DNA of 64,000 nt from Alteromonadaceae bacterium 2753L.S.0a.02. Lineage in GTDB: Bacteria > Pseudomonadota > Gammaproteobacteria > Pseudomonadales > Cellvibrionaceae. This document shows positions 1 to 8,874 of this stretch, piece after piece. Position numbers and translations under genes: made by a program. Under the pieces are notes generated by a model, which was given only the letters and a program-made list of their open reading frames with translations, ran no database searches and had not been told where the DNA came from. Each line of letters begins with the position of its first letter. Position 1 is the first letter of the stretch. Location of the stretch: contig VISH01000001.1 of the NCBI GenBank assembly GCA_007827375.1, positions 62,001-126,000 of the forward strand. The letters run 5' to 3'.

Positions 1-3000
1 GTGGTGTTTTGAGCCGCGTTATTGGGGTCGTTAGCGGAACCACCATCCCCGAAACCCGCATAGAGGTAGCCGTCTGGACCAAAGTGGATATCACCACCGT
101 TGTGGTTTGAGAAGGTTTGCTCGAAGCTGAAGATGTCCTGGCGCGAGCTTGGGATCAAGCTCGAGCCATCAGCGCTCTCTGTGTAGCGGGTGATGATCGA
201 AGTCATCGGGTCCGAATCGAGTGTTGTAATCGACAGATAAACGCTGTTGTTAGCCGGGTAATCCGGGTGGAATGCCATACCAAGCAGACCACCTTCGTTC
301 GCCGGATGCACCACGTTACTCAGATCGATATAGAGGTTCTTCTGAGTGGTACCTTCGTTGTTGGCGTCGATCGTGTAGATGCGGCCTTCCTTCTCAAGAA
401 TGAACCAGCGCGAGCTGTCACCCGGGGCTTGCAACATGCCCAAAGGCTGCTGGAAAGCCAGATTGGGAAAAGCCCGCTCCACTTGAATGGCTTGAGGCGC
501 ACCGCTTGAACCACTGCTTGAACTGGAAGACGATGAAGTCGACGTGCCGCCATCACCGTAAATAACAAATCCAGCCAGAGTACCGTTATCGATAATCGTC
601 TGCAGCTCGATCGAGAGGCTTCCGTCGGTTACCTGTACCCCGTCCACCTGATAGGTGTAGGCGGTATCGGAACCCACCAGCGTGAAGAGGTCTAGGTTAG
701 ACAGCACCTCCGCACCTTCGACGATCACATTAAATTCACGGTTGCCCGCAGCGGTCTGGAAGATTTCAGCAAACAGCAGCTCGACACTGTAGACACCGTT
801 ACTTACAGGGACTTCGTAAGTGAAGTCGCCGTAGCGCTCGGTACTGAATACCGCGTCGTCGTTGGTACCGGCGATATCATCACTGGTGGAACTCTGCGTT
901 CCACCCGAGAAGAAGTTATCCGCCTGCATGGTGATGCCGTTGTAGGTAGATGCGTTGCCACCCACGTTAACAGCACTCACAACGCCTGGAGTACCGGAAG
1001 AACTGGTACTGGAACCGGAAGAACTCGACGAGCTGGAGCTGCTACCTGTGCCGGAATCAAAGTCGGCTCCGGTAACATCTAAAGCTACACTCCATATACG
1101 CTGCGCACCGGTAATGTAAAGCGTTTTACCGTCTGCACCACCGAAGGTTGCATTAGTGACATTGGCATCAACACTGATGGTTGCCAAGCGGCCACCATTG
1201 GGGTTGAAAACACTAATCTGCTGGCTATTGTGCTCGGCCACGTAAATATTGCCGTGACAGTCGATGGTCATACCGTCTGGGCTATTGAGCCCGTTAACCA
1301 GCGTGGTTGGAGAACCAACCTGACCATTTGAAAGCGGGTAGGCTCGCAGTTCACCGCTCACCGCATCGACGTACAAGGTGCTTTCGTCCGGTGACAAGGC
1401 GATTCCGTTGGGGTTGTTCAAACCGCTTTCGATCAGGGTAACCGTACCGTTGGGCGACACGCGGTACACACCCGTGAGGGGCTGGCCCGGAGTATTGCCT
1501 TGCTGATAGTCGGGGTCGGTAAAATAAATAGTACCGTCACTGGCGATGGCCAAATCGTTCGGTGAATTGAACTGACTGCCGTTGTAGCTGTTCACCACAT
1601 CAGTACGACTACCGCTAGCCAGATCGTAGCGCGACAAACCACCGGTGGAGTGGGTAGCCGCGATTACGCTGCCATCATCAGCCACTGCCAAACCATTACT
1701 ACCGCTGTTATTAATCTGCGTGGTCATCACACCGTTGGCCAGGCGCTGAATACGCGAGGTGAAGGTGGTATCGAACAGGAAGTCGGAGAAGTACAGTGCA
1801 CCGTCTTTCCAGATCGGGCCTTCATATAAGCCGTTGCGATTACCATTAGCGCCAGAGATTGCACTTGCAGAGAGGCTACCAGAAGGCGCTGCACCACAGC
1901 TCGCAATACCGGAACTCGAAGAACTTGAGCTTGAGCTGCTGGAGCTGGATGAGCTTGAGCTCGACGAGCTGGAGCTCGAAGTGCTGCTGGTACTGTTGGA
2001 CGAACTTGAGCTGGAGCTACTTGAGGATGAGGAAGAACTTGAACTGCTTGAGCTCGAGCTGCTCGAAGTACTGGAACCCGTACCAGCCTCCTCAGCCGTA
2101 CAGGAGATGGGCTGCTCGGAGATTTCGATATCGTCCATCCACACATCGGCATCGTTGCTGCTGAAGCTGTGCCAACCGAACATCGCGAAGGCGAACTTGT
2201 TGTCCAGCCAATGCGAATTACCACCCACACCGCCGTTGTTCCAATCATCGGCAGAATCTATGGAATGAACCAGTTGATTGTCGAGATAGGCGTTCAAAGC
2301 GTGATAAGAGCGATTTCCGCCAAGCATTTCCACAACAACGCAGTGCCAGGTATCGGCGACCATTTCCGGGCCACTTTCCCACTGCGCCTGAGGCGGTGAA
2401 ATGTCGTCACTGGGAACTTCGTTGGTGCCAAGGTGCCCTTTAATTTGACCGTATCGCACTTCATTGTCAGCACTGGATTCATTACCCCGAACACCCATGA
2501 TGTGCTCGTGATTATCACCAACTTCGTTACCCAGCTTTTTGCTCATGTAAACCATGGCTTTCAGGTAAACGGTGCTGATACCGCTAGGCAGTGCTCGGGT
2601 AATTTGCGCCGGATTCGCGCCACCTTTGAAGTGCACTGACTTGCTGCCGGTAAAGGCGCGGGTGTTATCCACGAGCGCATAGGTGCCAGCATTGATGTTG
2701 TTGTTGGGGTTGTTAGCCTGCCAGGCAATGAAGTTGTTCCAATTGGCAGGTTGCTGGTTGACAGTGTCGCTCTCGAAATCGTCAGTAAAAAACGCTGTTC
2801 CTGTGCCCGATGACGAGCTACTGGACGACGAAGACGATGAGGAAGAAGTACTGCTGTTCGACGAGGACGACGAACTGCTGGAAGAGGACGAACTGCTGGT
2901 GCTGCTACTGCCACCACTGATAGTTCCGCCTGATGGAGTAAGTATGACCTTATCCAACTGGGCACCATCTTCGCGACGCTCTAGCGTTAAGGTGTGATTG

Positions 3001-3740
3001 CCAGCAGACAAGCTGAAGCTGGCTATCGACATCGTGCTCCAGCCAGACGTTTGCGAATTGTTCTGGGTGGACCAGGAGCCGCTGTCCATTTTGTAATGGA
3101 AGGAATCGTCATCACCGGAGGGGAAATTCACGGCAATCTGGAAAGATACCGTTGTCGCTTGCGACAAGCTAAAGTCGATCGCAACCTGGCCACTTACGCT
3201 ATCGGAGCCAGAACTATTAATCTGGGTGCCGTTGTTTGGCCAAACAATGTATTGCCCACCCGACGCGCTTGCATCGTTCTGCACGCTGAACGGTGAAAAC
3301 AGGCTTTGACCCGACAAGCTCTCGAGTTCCACTTCCAAAGCTGCACCACCAGTGCTGCCAGACGATGAACTGGAGGAACTGCTCGAGCTCGACGAGCTGG
3401 AGCTGGAACTTGAACTGGTCGTCGAGTTTGAAGAGCTGCTCGAACTGGACGAAGAGGATGAAGAACTGCTCGAACTGGAAGATGAGCTGCTAGAGCCCCC
3501 ACCGCTGCAATCACCACGGGGGCCACCGCCACCGCTCTGACTGTTACAGGTGTTAATACCAATACAAGAAGAGTTGTTTTCGTACCCCCAGCCATCGTCA
3601 GTGTTTTCACACATCGGCCAGGTGTAGCCATACCATTCACATTCACAGGTTTGGGCCTGTGCTTGGGTCGCGGTGAAAACTGTCAGCGTTAAGGTCGCTG
3701 CAGCCAACCGCTTGATCAATTTGAATGGGATATTATTCAT
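1..3740 (-). CDS. Secreted multidomain CBM10 / lactonase-like / malectin / PQQ sugar dehydrogenase-like protein (C-terminus off window)
   Basis: This open frame starts at ATG 3740 and runs off the left edge (1246 codons seen). Residues 1-29 form a signal peptide ending AQA. Residues 31-67 are a Cys/Trp-rich CBM10 (CEWYG, GWGYENN, SCIG). After a Ser linker, residues 133-268 form a CBM6/35-like beta domain ending in an LERREDGAQLDKV-type stretch. After another linker, 313-541 is a jelly-roll (concanavalin-like, possibly Cip1-like) domain. Residues 610-890 are an SMP-30/gluconolactonase-type propeller (SPNDLAI, NPNGIALSPD). Residues 918-1060 are malectin-like (AVNVGG, LLFAE). From 1078 a glucose/sorbosone dehydrogenase fold begins (GLLGMAFHPDY, NHNGGDIHFGPDG, GDGG), with H1213 at the place of the PQQ-enzyme base. 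An extracellular oxidative role on plant sugars is inferred. The missing C-terminus could hold further domains. Confidence 0.85.
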   Translation of the reverse strand, partial: MNNIPFKLIKRLAAATLTLTVFTATQAQAQTCECEWYGYTWPMCENTDDGWGYENNSSCIGINTCNSQSGGGGPRGDCSGGGSSSSSSSSSSSSSSSSSSSSSSNSTTSSSSSSSSSSSSSSSSSSSGSTGGAALEVELESLSGQSLFSPFSVQNDASASGGQYIVWPNNGTQINSSGSDSVSGQVAIDFSLSQATTVSFQIAVNFPSGDDDSFHYKMDSGSWSTQNNSQTSGWSTMSIASFSLSAGNHTLTLERREDGAQLDKVILTPSGGTISGGSSSTSSSSSSSSSSSSSNSSTSSSSSSSSSSSSSGTGTAFFTDDFESDTVNQQPANWNNFIAWQANNPNNNINAGTYALVDNTRAFTGSKSVHFKGGANPAQITRALPSGISTVYLKAMVYMSKKLGNEVGDNHEHIMGVRGNESSADNEVRYGQIKGHLGTNEVPSDDISPPQAQWESGPEMVADTWHCVVVEMLGGNRSYHALNAYLDNQLVHSIDSADDWNNGGVGGNSHWLDNKFAFAMFGWHSFSSNDADVWMDDIEISEQPISCTAEEAGTGSSTSSSSSSSSSSSSSSSSSSSSSSSNSTSSTSSSSSSSSSSSSSSSSSSSSSSSGIASCGAAPSGSLSASAISGANGNRNGLYEGPIWKDGALYFSDFLFDTTFTSRIQRLANGVMTTQINNSGSNGLAVADDGSVIAATHSTGGLSRYDLASGSRTDVVNSYNGSQFNSPNDLAIASDGTIYFTDPDYQQGNTPGQPLTGVYRVSPNGTVTLIESGLNNPNGIALSPDESTLYVDAVSGELRAYPLSNGQVGSPTTLVNGLNSPDGMTIDCHGNIYVAEHNSQQISVFNPNGGRLATISVDANVTNATFGGADGKTLYITGAQRIWSVALDVTGADFDSGTGSSSSSSSSSGSSTSSSGTPGVVSAVNVGGNASTYNGITMQADNFFSGGTQSSTSDDIAGTNDDAVFSTERYGDFTYEVPVSNGVYSVELLFAEIFQTAAGNREFNVIVEGAEVLSNLDLFTLVGSDTAYTYQVDGVQVTDGSLSIELQTIIDNGTLAGFVIYGDGGTSTSSSSSSSSGSSGAPQAIQVERAFPNLAFQQPLGMLQAPGDSSRWFILEKEGRIYTIDANNEGTTQKNLYIDLSNVVHPANEGGLLGMAFHPDYPANNSVYLSITTLDSDPMTSIITRYTESADGSSLIPSSRQDIFSFEQTFSNHNGGDIHFGPDGYLYAGFGDGGSANDPNNAAQNT
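3361..3495 (-). repeat. Poly-serine linker coding repeats (linker 1 of 5)
   Basis: Runs of Ser codons (AGC, TCG, TCC, AGT mixed) join the CBM10 to the next domain. Similar linkers lie at about 2808-2910, 1912-2078, 987-1052 and 509-550 in the same gene. Mixed synonymous codons keep the DNA from being a perfect tandem repeat. Poly-Ser linkers of this kind are typical of secreted enzymes of Saccharophagus/Teredinibacter/Cellvibrio. Confidence 0.85.
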
Positions 3741-4247
3741 TATTAGCCCCCATGAACTATTTGTAACAGGACAACGGCGCGCCCTATCTGAAACCTAACG
3801 AATTAGTATTAAACCTATTCACCCTCGCTAGAGTAAAAACCCCCGAAGCATAAACACCTGATTTTTGAATGTCTATTGAGAGGAAAATGTATTGACGGGG
3901 ATCAACAAACAGTGGCGATAGAGAATTCATAAAAAAGAAGTAAACAAACGACAGCATAAATAGTTTTTATGAATAAATTCTTTTTTTTAGATCATCTAGC
4001 TATATATCAAAAATTTTAATATCTCAATACGGTATATTTATTTTTCCTATTGAGAATGTCTCTTACATAAATTCACGCCCCAAAACGGGGATTTGACTAG
4101 AAAAGTGTGAGAAAGATGCGTTTTATAACCCCACCAATTATTAAATTATTTGGTTATTCAGATTAGTACTTTGGGTGGATGGTTTTTGCGCACACTTGCG
4201 CTATTGTGAGTGCCCTAAAACCAACATAATAAAAATGGGTATAAGCG
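3741..4247. other. AT-rich divergent intergenic region of the two carbohydrate-active genes
   Basis: No credible gene is seen in these 507 bases. The region is far richer in A and T than its surroundings, especially 3940-4060, and must hold the promoters of both divergent secreted-protein genes. I could not assign a convincing -35/-10 pair. It contains three copies of the octamer TATTGAGA (listed separately). Confidence 0.7.
3874..4055. promoter_or_regulatory. Candidate operator set: three TATTGAGA octamers
   Basis: TATTGAGA occurs at 3874-3881 (+), 4048-4055 (+) and, inverted as TCTCAATA, at 4022-4029. The last two form an 8-bp inverted repeat with an 18-base spacer. Their position between two divergent polysaccharide-related genes suggests a shared regulator. 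This is an inference; no regulator gene is adjacent and AT-rich DNA makes chance matches likelier. Confidence 0.35.
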
Positions 4248-6575
4248 ATGTTTAAACAACTTAAATACGCGGGCATGCTGATGGGAGCATTGCTTTCCGC
4301 GAAATCCTTCGCTCTCGACTGCGACGTTACCTACGTAAACGATTGGGGTGGCGGTTATCAAATCAATGTAGAAGTCACCAACAATGGCGCTAGCAGTGTA
4401 AGCGGGTGGCAGGTGGATTTACTGTTTAATACCGACGTTACTGTAACCAATTACTGGAACGCCGCCATTGAAACCGGCAGTACACCAATCACGGCCAGCA
4501 ATATCGGCTGGAACGCCAGTCTCGCACCGGGCCAGTCTGCCAGTTTCGGATTGCAGGGGAATCACGGTGGCGGCTTTGGAACACCCACTTGTAGCGATTC
4601 AGCAGGCAGCAGTACTTCGTCGACCAGCTCCAGCAGTTCTAGCTCTTCATCCAGTAGCAGCTCTACATCAAGCAGCTCATCGAGCAGTTCATCGTCAAAC
4701 AGCACCACGTCAAGTAGCTCGTCATCAAGCAGTTCATCGAATTCCAGCAGCTCAAGCTCCTCCAGTAACTCCTCAAGCGGCGCCACTTGCGCAACCACGC
4801 AACAGAATTGTGATTACTACCCCAGCTATGAACTGTCTTGCGTGTGGTATTCCGAGATACGCCCGCTGTGTCAGGGCCAGGACAGTGGTTGGGGCTACGA
4901 AAACAATCAAAGTTGTATTGGCCGTAACACCTGCGAAGATCAGTGGGGCGACGGCGGGGTATTTTTATGCGACCCGGACACTGGAGATTGCGTTCCTGAA
5001 CAAGCTTCTGGTTCCAGCACCTCCAGTTCGTCTTCCAGCAGTAGCTCGAGCAGCTCAAGTTCATCAAACTCCACAAGCTCATCGAGCTCCAGCAGTTCGT
5101 CAAGCTCCAGTTCATCGAGCTCAGGTAGCACCTCAAGCTCTAGCAGTTCTTCCAGTAGCAGCTCAAGTTCCAGCAGTAGTTCAAGTTCAAACAGCTCTTC
5201 CAGCTCGAGCAGCTCATCCAGCACCAGCGGTGGTGGCCGATCCGGATGGGCGTGTGTGGACCCGACGGGAGTACCCGGTAATGATGATTGGTTAACCACT
5301 CAGGGCAACAAAATCGTGGATGCCAGCGGCAATACCGTACGCCTCACCGGCGCCAACTGGTTTGGCTTCAATGCCTCTGAGCGTGTATTCCACGGACTGT
5401 GGAGCGCCAATCTGCAAGACACCATGCAAGCCATGGCCGAGCGCGGCATCAACCTGCTGCGAGTGCCCATTTCCACGCGATTGATTAAAGAGTGGATGTC
5501 TGGTCAGGCCGACGCGGCCTCGGTAAACGACTACGCCAACCCTGATCTTGCCGGGTTAACCAGCCTGGAAATTTTCGACCAGGTGCTGCTGCAGGCCAAG
5601 TCGTGCGGTATTAAGGTTCTTATCGACCAACACAGTGCCGACGCCGATAACAGCGGCCACAACTACGAGCTCTGGTACAAAGACGACATCAGCTCCGGCG
5701 ATTTCTACGATACCTGGGAATGGTTCGCCGATCGCTATAAAAACGACGACACCATCATCGCCTACGATCTGGAAAATGAACCCCACGGCTCACCCGACGG
5801 CAGTGCCGGTGCCAACCTGGTACGAGGCGAGAACGAGAGCTGGGAAGAATACTGTCAGCGCAAGCCACTCTCTCAGGAAATCGACTTCGCCAAGTGGGAC
5901 GACTCACAGGATGAGCACAACTGGCGGCATGCTGCAACAGTTGCTGCGGAACGAATCCTGGGCGTTAACCCCAACGCGCTCATTCTGGTGGAAGGCATTC
6001 AGGCCACACCGAAATACGGCAAGTGGGTCGATAACAAGTCCGGCGCTGGAGAATACAGTGATCAGTGCTATGACAACACCTGGTGGGGCGGCAACCTGCG
6101 TCTCGCGGGTCAGCTTCCCGTTGAAGTGCCGGGGCATAACGATCAGATCATGTACTCACCACACGACTATGGTCCCCTGGTGTATATGCAACCTTGGTTT
6201 AAAGATGGCGACTTCACCCGTGAATCGCTGGAAGCCGATATTTGGGGCCCCAACTGGTTGTACCTGCACGACGACAACATTGCACCGCTGCTAATTGGTG
6301 AATGGGGCGGCTTTATGGACGGTGGCGACAACCAGAAATGGATGGAAGCCATCCGTGACGAAATCGTGCTGAAAGGTTTGCATCACACCTTCTGGTGCCT
6401 CAACCCTAACTCGGGCGACACCGGCGGTTTACTCGGCAACGATTGGGTGAGCTGGGATGAAGAGAAGTATGCCTTGTTCAAACCTTCTCTGTGGCAAAGC
6501 GGCGGTAAATTTATCGGCCTCGATAAAGTTATCCCCTTAGGCGGCAACGCCGGTACGGGAACCACCCGCCCTTAA
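4248..6575 (+). CDS. Secreted endoglucanase, CBM2-CBM10-GH5 (subfamily 1-like)
   Basis: A 775-residue secreted cellulase, expected to cut internal beta-1,4 bonds of cellulose. Signal peptide about 1-22 (ends SFA). Residues 24-115 are a CBM2 (CDVTYVNDWGGGY, GWQVDL, GWNASLAPGQSASFG). A Ser linker follows, then a CBM10 around 185-245 (WGYENNQSCIGRNTC), a longer Ser linker (about 256-332), and a GH5 catalytic domain from 337 to the end. E511 in LENEPHG is the expected acid/base and E685 in IGEWGG the nucleophile. The stretches TGANWFGFN, WWGGNL and NPNSGDTGG resemble Acidothermus E1, hence GH5_1-like. It is divergent from the multidomain oxidative protein, so the two may be co-regulated. The start has only a weak ribosome site. 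A hairpin terminator follows. Confidence 0.93.
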   Translation: MFKQLKYAGMLMGALLSAKSFALDCDVTYVNDWGGGYQINVEVTNNGASSVSGWQVDLLFNTDVTVTNYWNAAIETGSTPITASNIGWNASLAPGQSASFGLQGNHGGGFGTPTCSDSAGSSTSSTSSSSSSSSSSSSSTSSSSSSSSSSNSTTSSSSSSSSSSNSSSSSSSSNSSSGATCATTQQNCDYYPSYELSCVWYSEIRPLCQGQDSGWGYENNQSCIGRNTCEDQWGDGGVFLCDPDTGDCVPEQASGSSTSSSSSSSSSSSSSSSNSTSSSSSSSSSSSSSSSSGSTSSSSSSSSSSSSSSSSSSSNSSSSSSSSSSTSGGGRSGWACVDPTGVPGNDDWLTTQGNKIVDASGNTVRLTGANWFGFNASERVFHGLWSANLQDTMQAMAERGINLLRVPISTRLIKEWMSGQADAASVNDYANPDLAGLTSLEIFDQVLLQAKSCGIKVLIDQHSADADNSGHNYELWYKDDISSGDFYDTWEWFADRYKNDDTIIAYDLENEPHGSPDGSAGANLVRGENESWEEYCQRKPLSQEIDFAKWDDSQDEHNWRHAATVAAERILGVNPNALILVEGIQATPKYGKWVDNKSGAGEYSDQCYDNTWWGGNLRLAGQLPVEVPGHNDQIMYSPHDYGPLVYMQPWFKDGDFTRESLEADIWGPNWLYLHDDNIAPLLIGEWGGFMDGGDNQKWMEAIRDEIVLKGLHHTFWCLNPNSGDTGGLLGNDWVSWDEEKYALFKPSLWQSGGKFIGLDKVIPLGGNAGTGTTRP
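4605..5230 (+). repeat. Poly-serine linker repeats in the GH5 gene
   Basis: Two Ser-codon tracts (about 4605-4780 and 5012-5230) flank the CBM10 coding segment. They are similar in sequence, in opposite orientation, to the tracts in the neighbouring leftward gene, so the pair of genes carries scattered inverted similarity that could recombine or slip. Confidence 0.8.
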
Positions 6576-6597
6576 TGCCATAACTGTGTTTTGTATC

Positions 6598-6622
6598 AAA
6601 GGCCGCATACGCGGCCTTTTTT
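6598..6622 (+). terminator. Rho-independent terminator after the cellulase gene
   Basis: A hairpin with arms AAAGGCCGC and GCGGCCTTT around a short ATAC loop is followed by a T run. It lies 23 bases after the cellulase stop codon. Confidence 0.85.
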
Positions 6623-6702
6623 ATCGCCTGGAGAATTGCGGTAAACTTTACGGCCCAGTTATGTTCCAAGCATCATCATAAAAATAACGACCAGGAAACC
6701 CC

Positions 6703-7554
6703 ATGAAACGCTTGTTACTCTTTTTGCTAAGCTATGGTTTGGTGAGCGTGCTCGCCGCCTGCAGTAAACCCGAAACCGTGCACACCCAAAACGCACAACC
6801 CCCGGCCCGCGTTGTTAAGGGCGATGCGACAATTGTTGACGAGTTGCTCGATAAAGCGGGCGTTAATGCCCTCATCACCTATTTGCCCACCAACGTGATG
6901 AAAACAACCGATGACTACTTACGTCGCGGTATTGTTCAGGTGGATGAAGTTCGCAATATTCTCAATGAAACCTATAACCCCTCGGCACTGCGAACGGTTG
7001 TTCGCGCGCACCTCATTGACAACTTAAAAGAGGAACAGGTTAAGGAAATGTTGTCGTGGCTGGATACCGATCTTGGTAAAAAAGTCACCGCGCTGGAAGT
7101 GGTGGGTGCAGACCCAAAAAAAATCCACAATATTCTGAGTCAATACCACCAGCTACAAAATAATCAGGCTCGCGTAAGTATGGTGCACGATCTCGAGGTT
7201 GCGACCGGATCGGCAGAACAGATGATAGACATGTCGCTCACCTTGGAGCGATCACTGCAATTGGCACTCAACCAATTACTCCCTGAATCCAACCAGGTTT
7301 CTGAAGCCGAATTTATAAGTCGTGAACAGGAACAACGACCACAATTACAGCAACGCTTCAACCAGTATGCAGAAGCGATTGCGCTTTATAATTATCAAAA
7401 CCTAAACGACGATGAATTAAATAAATACATATCTTTCTCACAATCCAATGCGTCTCAGGCGTATCGCCGGGAAGTTTCCGCTGCTTTGCAAAAAGCTGTT
7501 AGCAGTGCCGGTAAAAAAGCGAGCCTAAAAATCGCAGCGCTCAACGCAGGTTAA
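6703..7554 (+). CDS. Putative lipoprotein with DUF2059-like segments
   Basis: A 283-residue protein with a lipoprotein signal peptide and lipobox LAAC (Cys20), so likely lipid-anchored in the envelope. The mature part is helical and charged. Two stretches (EEQVKEMLSWLDTDLGKKV around 120 and NDDELNKYISFSQSN around 240) resemble the 'act on short helical hairpin' pattern of DUF2059 proteins, which is tentative. Function not recognised. Only 7 bases separate it from the DsbB-like gene, so they may be co-transcribed. Confidence 0.7.
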   Translation: MKRLLLFLLSYGLVSVLAACSKPETVHTQNAQPPARVVKGDATIVDELLDKAGVNALITYLPTNVMKTTDDYLRRGIVQVDEVRNILNETYNPSALRTVVRAHLIDNLKEEQVKEMLSWLDTDLGKKVTALEVVGADPKKIHNILSQYHQLQNNQARVSMVHDLEVATGSAEQMIDMSLTLERSLQLALNQLLPESNQVSEAEFISREQEQRPQLQQRFNQYAEAIALYNYQNLNDDELNKYISFSQSNASQAYRREVSAALQKAVSSAGKKASLKIAALNAG

Positions 7555-7561
7555 ACTAAAT

Positions 7562-8071
7562 ATGAAGTTATTCCTAAACTGTGCACCCAAACTCTGGCCC
7601 TGGCTTACGGTGATCGCAATATGCATCTCGTTAGAAGGCGGAGCACTCTACTTTCAAGAAATCATTGGTCTGTTCCCCTGTGAACTGTGCATTTACACAC
7701 GTGTCTGGCTTACCGCCATTGTTCTGGTGTGTATCGTCGGTATTTTCATACGCTTCTGGCAATGGCCAAGGCGAATTGCTCTCTTGCTCCTAATTGCGCT
7801 CAGCGTGGGGCTCTCTTATACCACTTGGCAGTTGATGGGGCTTGAATACGGTTGGAATACCGATGGCGCGTGCAGCCTTGTTGCTAATTTCCCATCTTGG
7901 GCACCGCTCGATGCATGGTTCCCGATGCTGTTTAGAGTGCAAGATGCCTGTTCGGCGACGCCAACTGTAATTTTCGGCTTATCGATGGCTGAAGGTCTAA
8001 CGGGAGTTTGCCTTGGCTATTTAAGTGCTTTCGGCATTGCACTCTACGGAGATTTTACAAAGCAAGCTTAA
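7562..8071 (+). CDS. DsbB-like inner-membrane disulfide oxidoreductase
   Basis: 169 residues with four predicted membrane helices. A CxxC pair (FPCELCIYTR) follows the first helix and a second Cys pair (ACSLV and DACSA) lies in the second periplasmic loop, the DsbB arrangement. DsbB re-oxidises DsbA and passes electrons to quinone. Such a protein would help fold the Cys-rich CBM10 proteins next door, which is inference. Its stop overlaps the convergent glycosylase gene by 4 bases. Confidence 0.8.
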   Translation: MKLFLNCAPKLWPWLTVIAICISLEGGALYFQEIIGLFPCELCIYTRVWLTAIVLVCIVGIFIRFWQWPRRIALLLLIALSVGLSYTTWQLMGLEYGWNTDGACSLVANFPSWAPLDAWFPMLFRVQDACSATPTVIFGLSMAEGLTGVCLGYLSAFGIALYGDFTKQA

Positions 8072-8787
8072 ACAAGGCCTTTCATATAGGCTTGGCGGCG
8101 CTCTGGTGTAAACTTCTCCAGAGCGTAGCGCAGCATGGTGCGTGGCATTTGCAAATAATGTTGCTGCAGAAACTGTTCTGCAGCGTCGATGTTGCGCTTA
8201 CCAATTTCCCGTAACATCCAGCCACTGGCCTTATGAATTAAATCTTCGCGGTCTGCAAGCACCTTTTCAAAAAGCGCTAAGGCATCGCTGTAATCGTCTT
8301 GTCGGATGAAATGGAAGCAGGCAACAATTGCAATTCGCCTCTCCCATAAAAGATTTGATTCCACCAATTTATAAAGCACTTTACGATTGGCATTAGTAAG
8401 ATGCGCACCCACGATCGCCGGAGCCGAACAGTCCACCAAATCCCAGTTATTAATGAATCGGGTATGATCAAGATAGTCGGTGTAGATGGTTTTACGCAAT
8501 GTATCATCACCCTTCCCATATTGCTTAACCCATAAAAATAACGCGAACAGCCTGACTTCATGCCATTGACTACGCAATAATTTCATTACCTCTTTTTGCG
8601 ACAATATCTGATGCGTTTTAACCAAAGCGCGTAATACCGGCACACGAACACCGACGAACTTATCGCCTTCGCCATATTCACCTTTACCCGTTTTGAAAAA
8701 ACCCTGGGCGCGCTCCGCCATTGTCGCATCACCAAGCCGACGAATCTCCGCTATGACATCGCTTGCTTTAGTTTCGCCAGACTTCAT
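8068..8787 (-). CDS. AlkD-like DNA alkylation repair glycosylase
   Basis: 239 residues of HEAT-like helical repeats matching the DNA alkylation repair (AlkD/AlkC) family, which removes N3- and N7-alkyl purines. The segment NNWDLVD (W115, D116/D119) matches the conserved active-site strip, and WERRIAIVA the conserved Arg helix. I moved the start from 8811 to ATG 8787 because a strong AGGAGG site sits just upstream of it. Confidence 0.87.
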   Translation of the reverse strand: MKSGETKASDVIAEIRRLGDATMAERAQGFFKTGKGEYGEGDKFVGVRVPVLRALVKTHQILSQKEVMKLLRSQWHEVRLFALFLWVKQYGKGDDTLRKTIYTDYLDHTRFINNWDLVDCSAPAIVGAHLTNANRKVLYKLVESNLLWERRIAIVACFHFIRQDDYSDALALFEKVLADREDLIHKASGWMLREIGKRNIDAAEQFLQQHYLQMPRTMLRYALEKFTPERRQAYMKGLV

Positions 8788-8874
8788 GACATCCTCCTGC
8801 CAGTGGTACAAATTCTCGAAACACTCACTAAACGTCGCTATAGTTACACAAATTAATAATTAAAGGTGGTGATT

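Noticed and set aside
1759..2268. Rightward open frame rich in Leu and Glu (also 2683-2997 and 3352-3540)
   Set aside because: It is the antisense of the poly-Ser linkers; Ser codons read backwards give Leu/Glu/Asp runs. No ribosome site or fold.
4605..5230. CRISPR-like or tandem repeat array
   Set aside because: The repeats are irregular Ser codons inside an open frame, with no fixed spacer or conserved repeat unit.
4468..5299. Ala/Pro-rich and Leu/Glu-rich open frames inside the GH5 gene
   Set aside because: Shadow frames of the poly-Ser tracts; the GH5 frame has intact domains.
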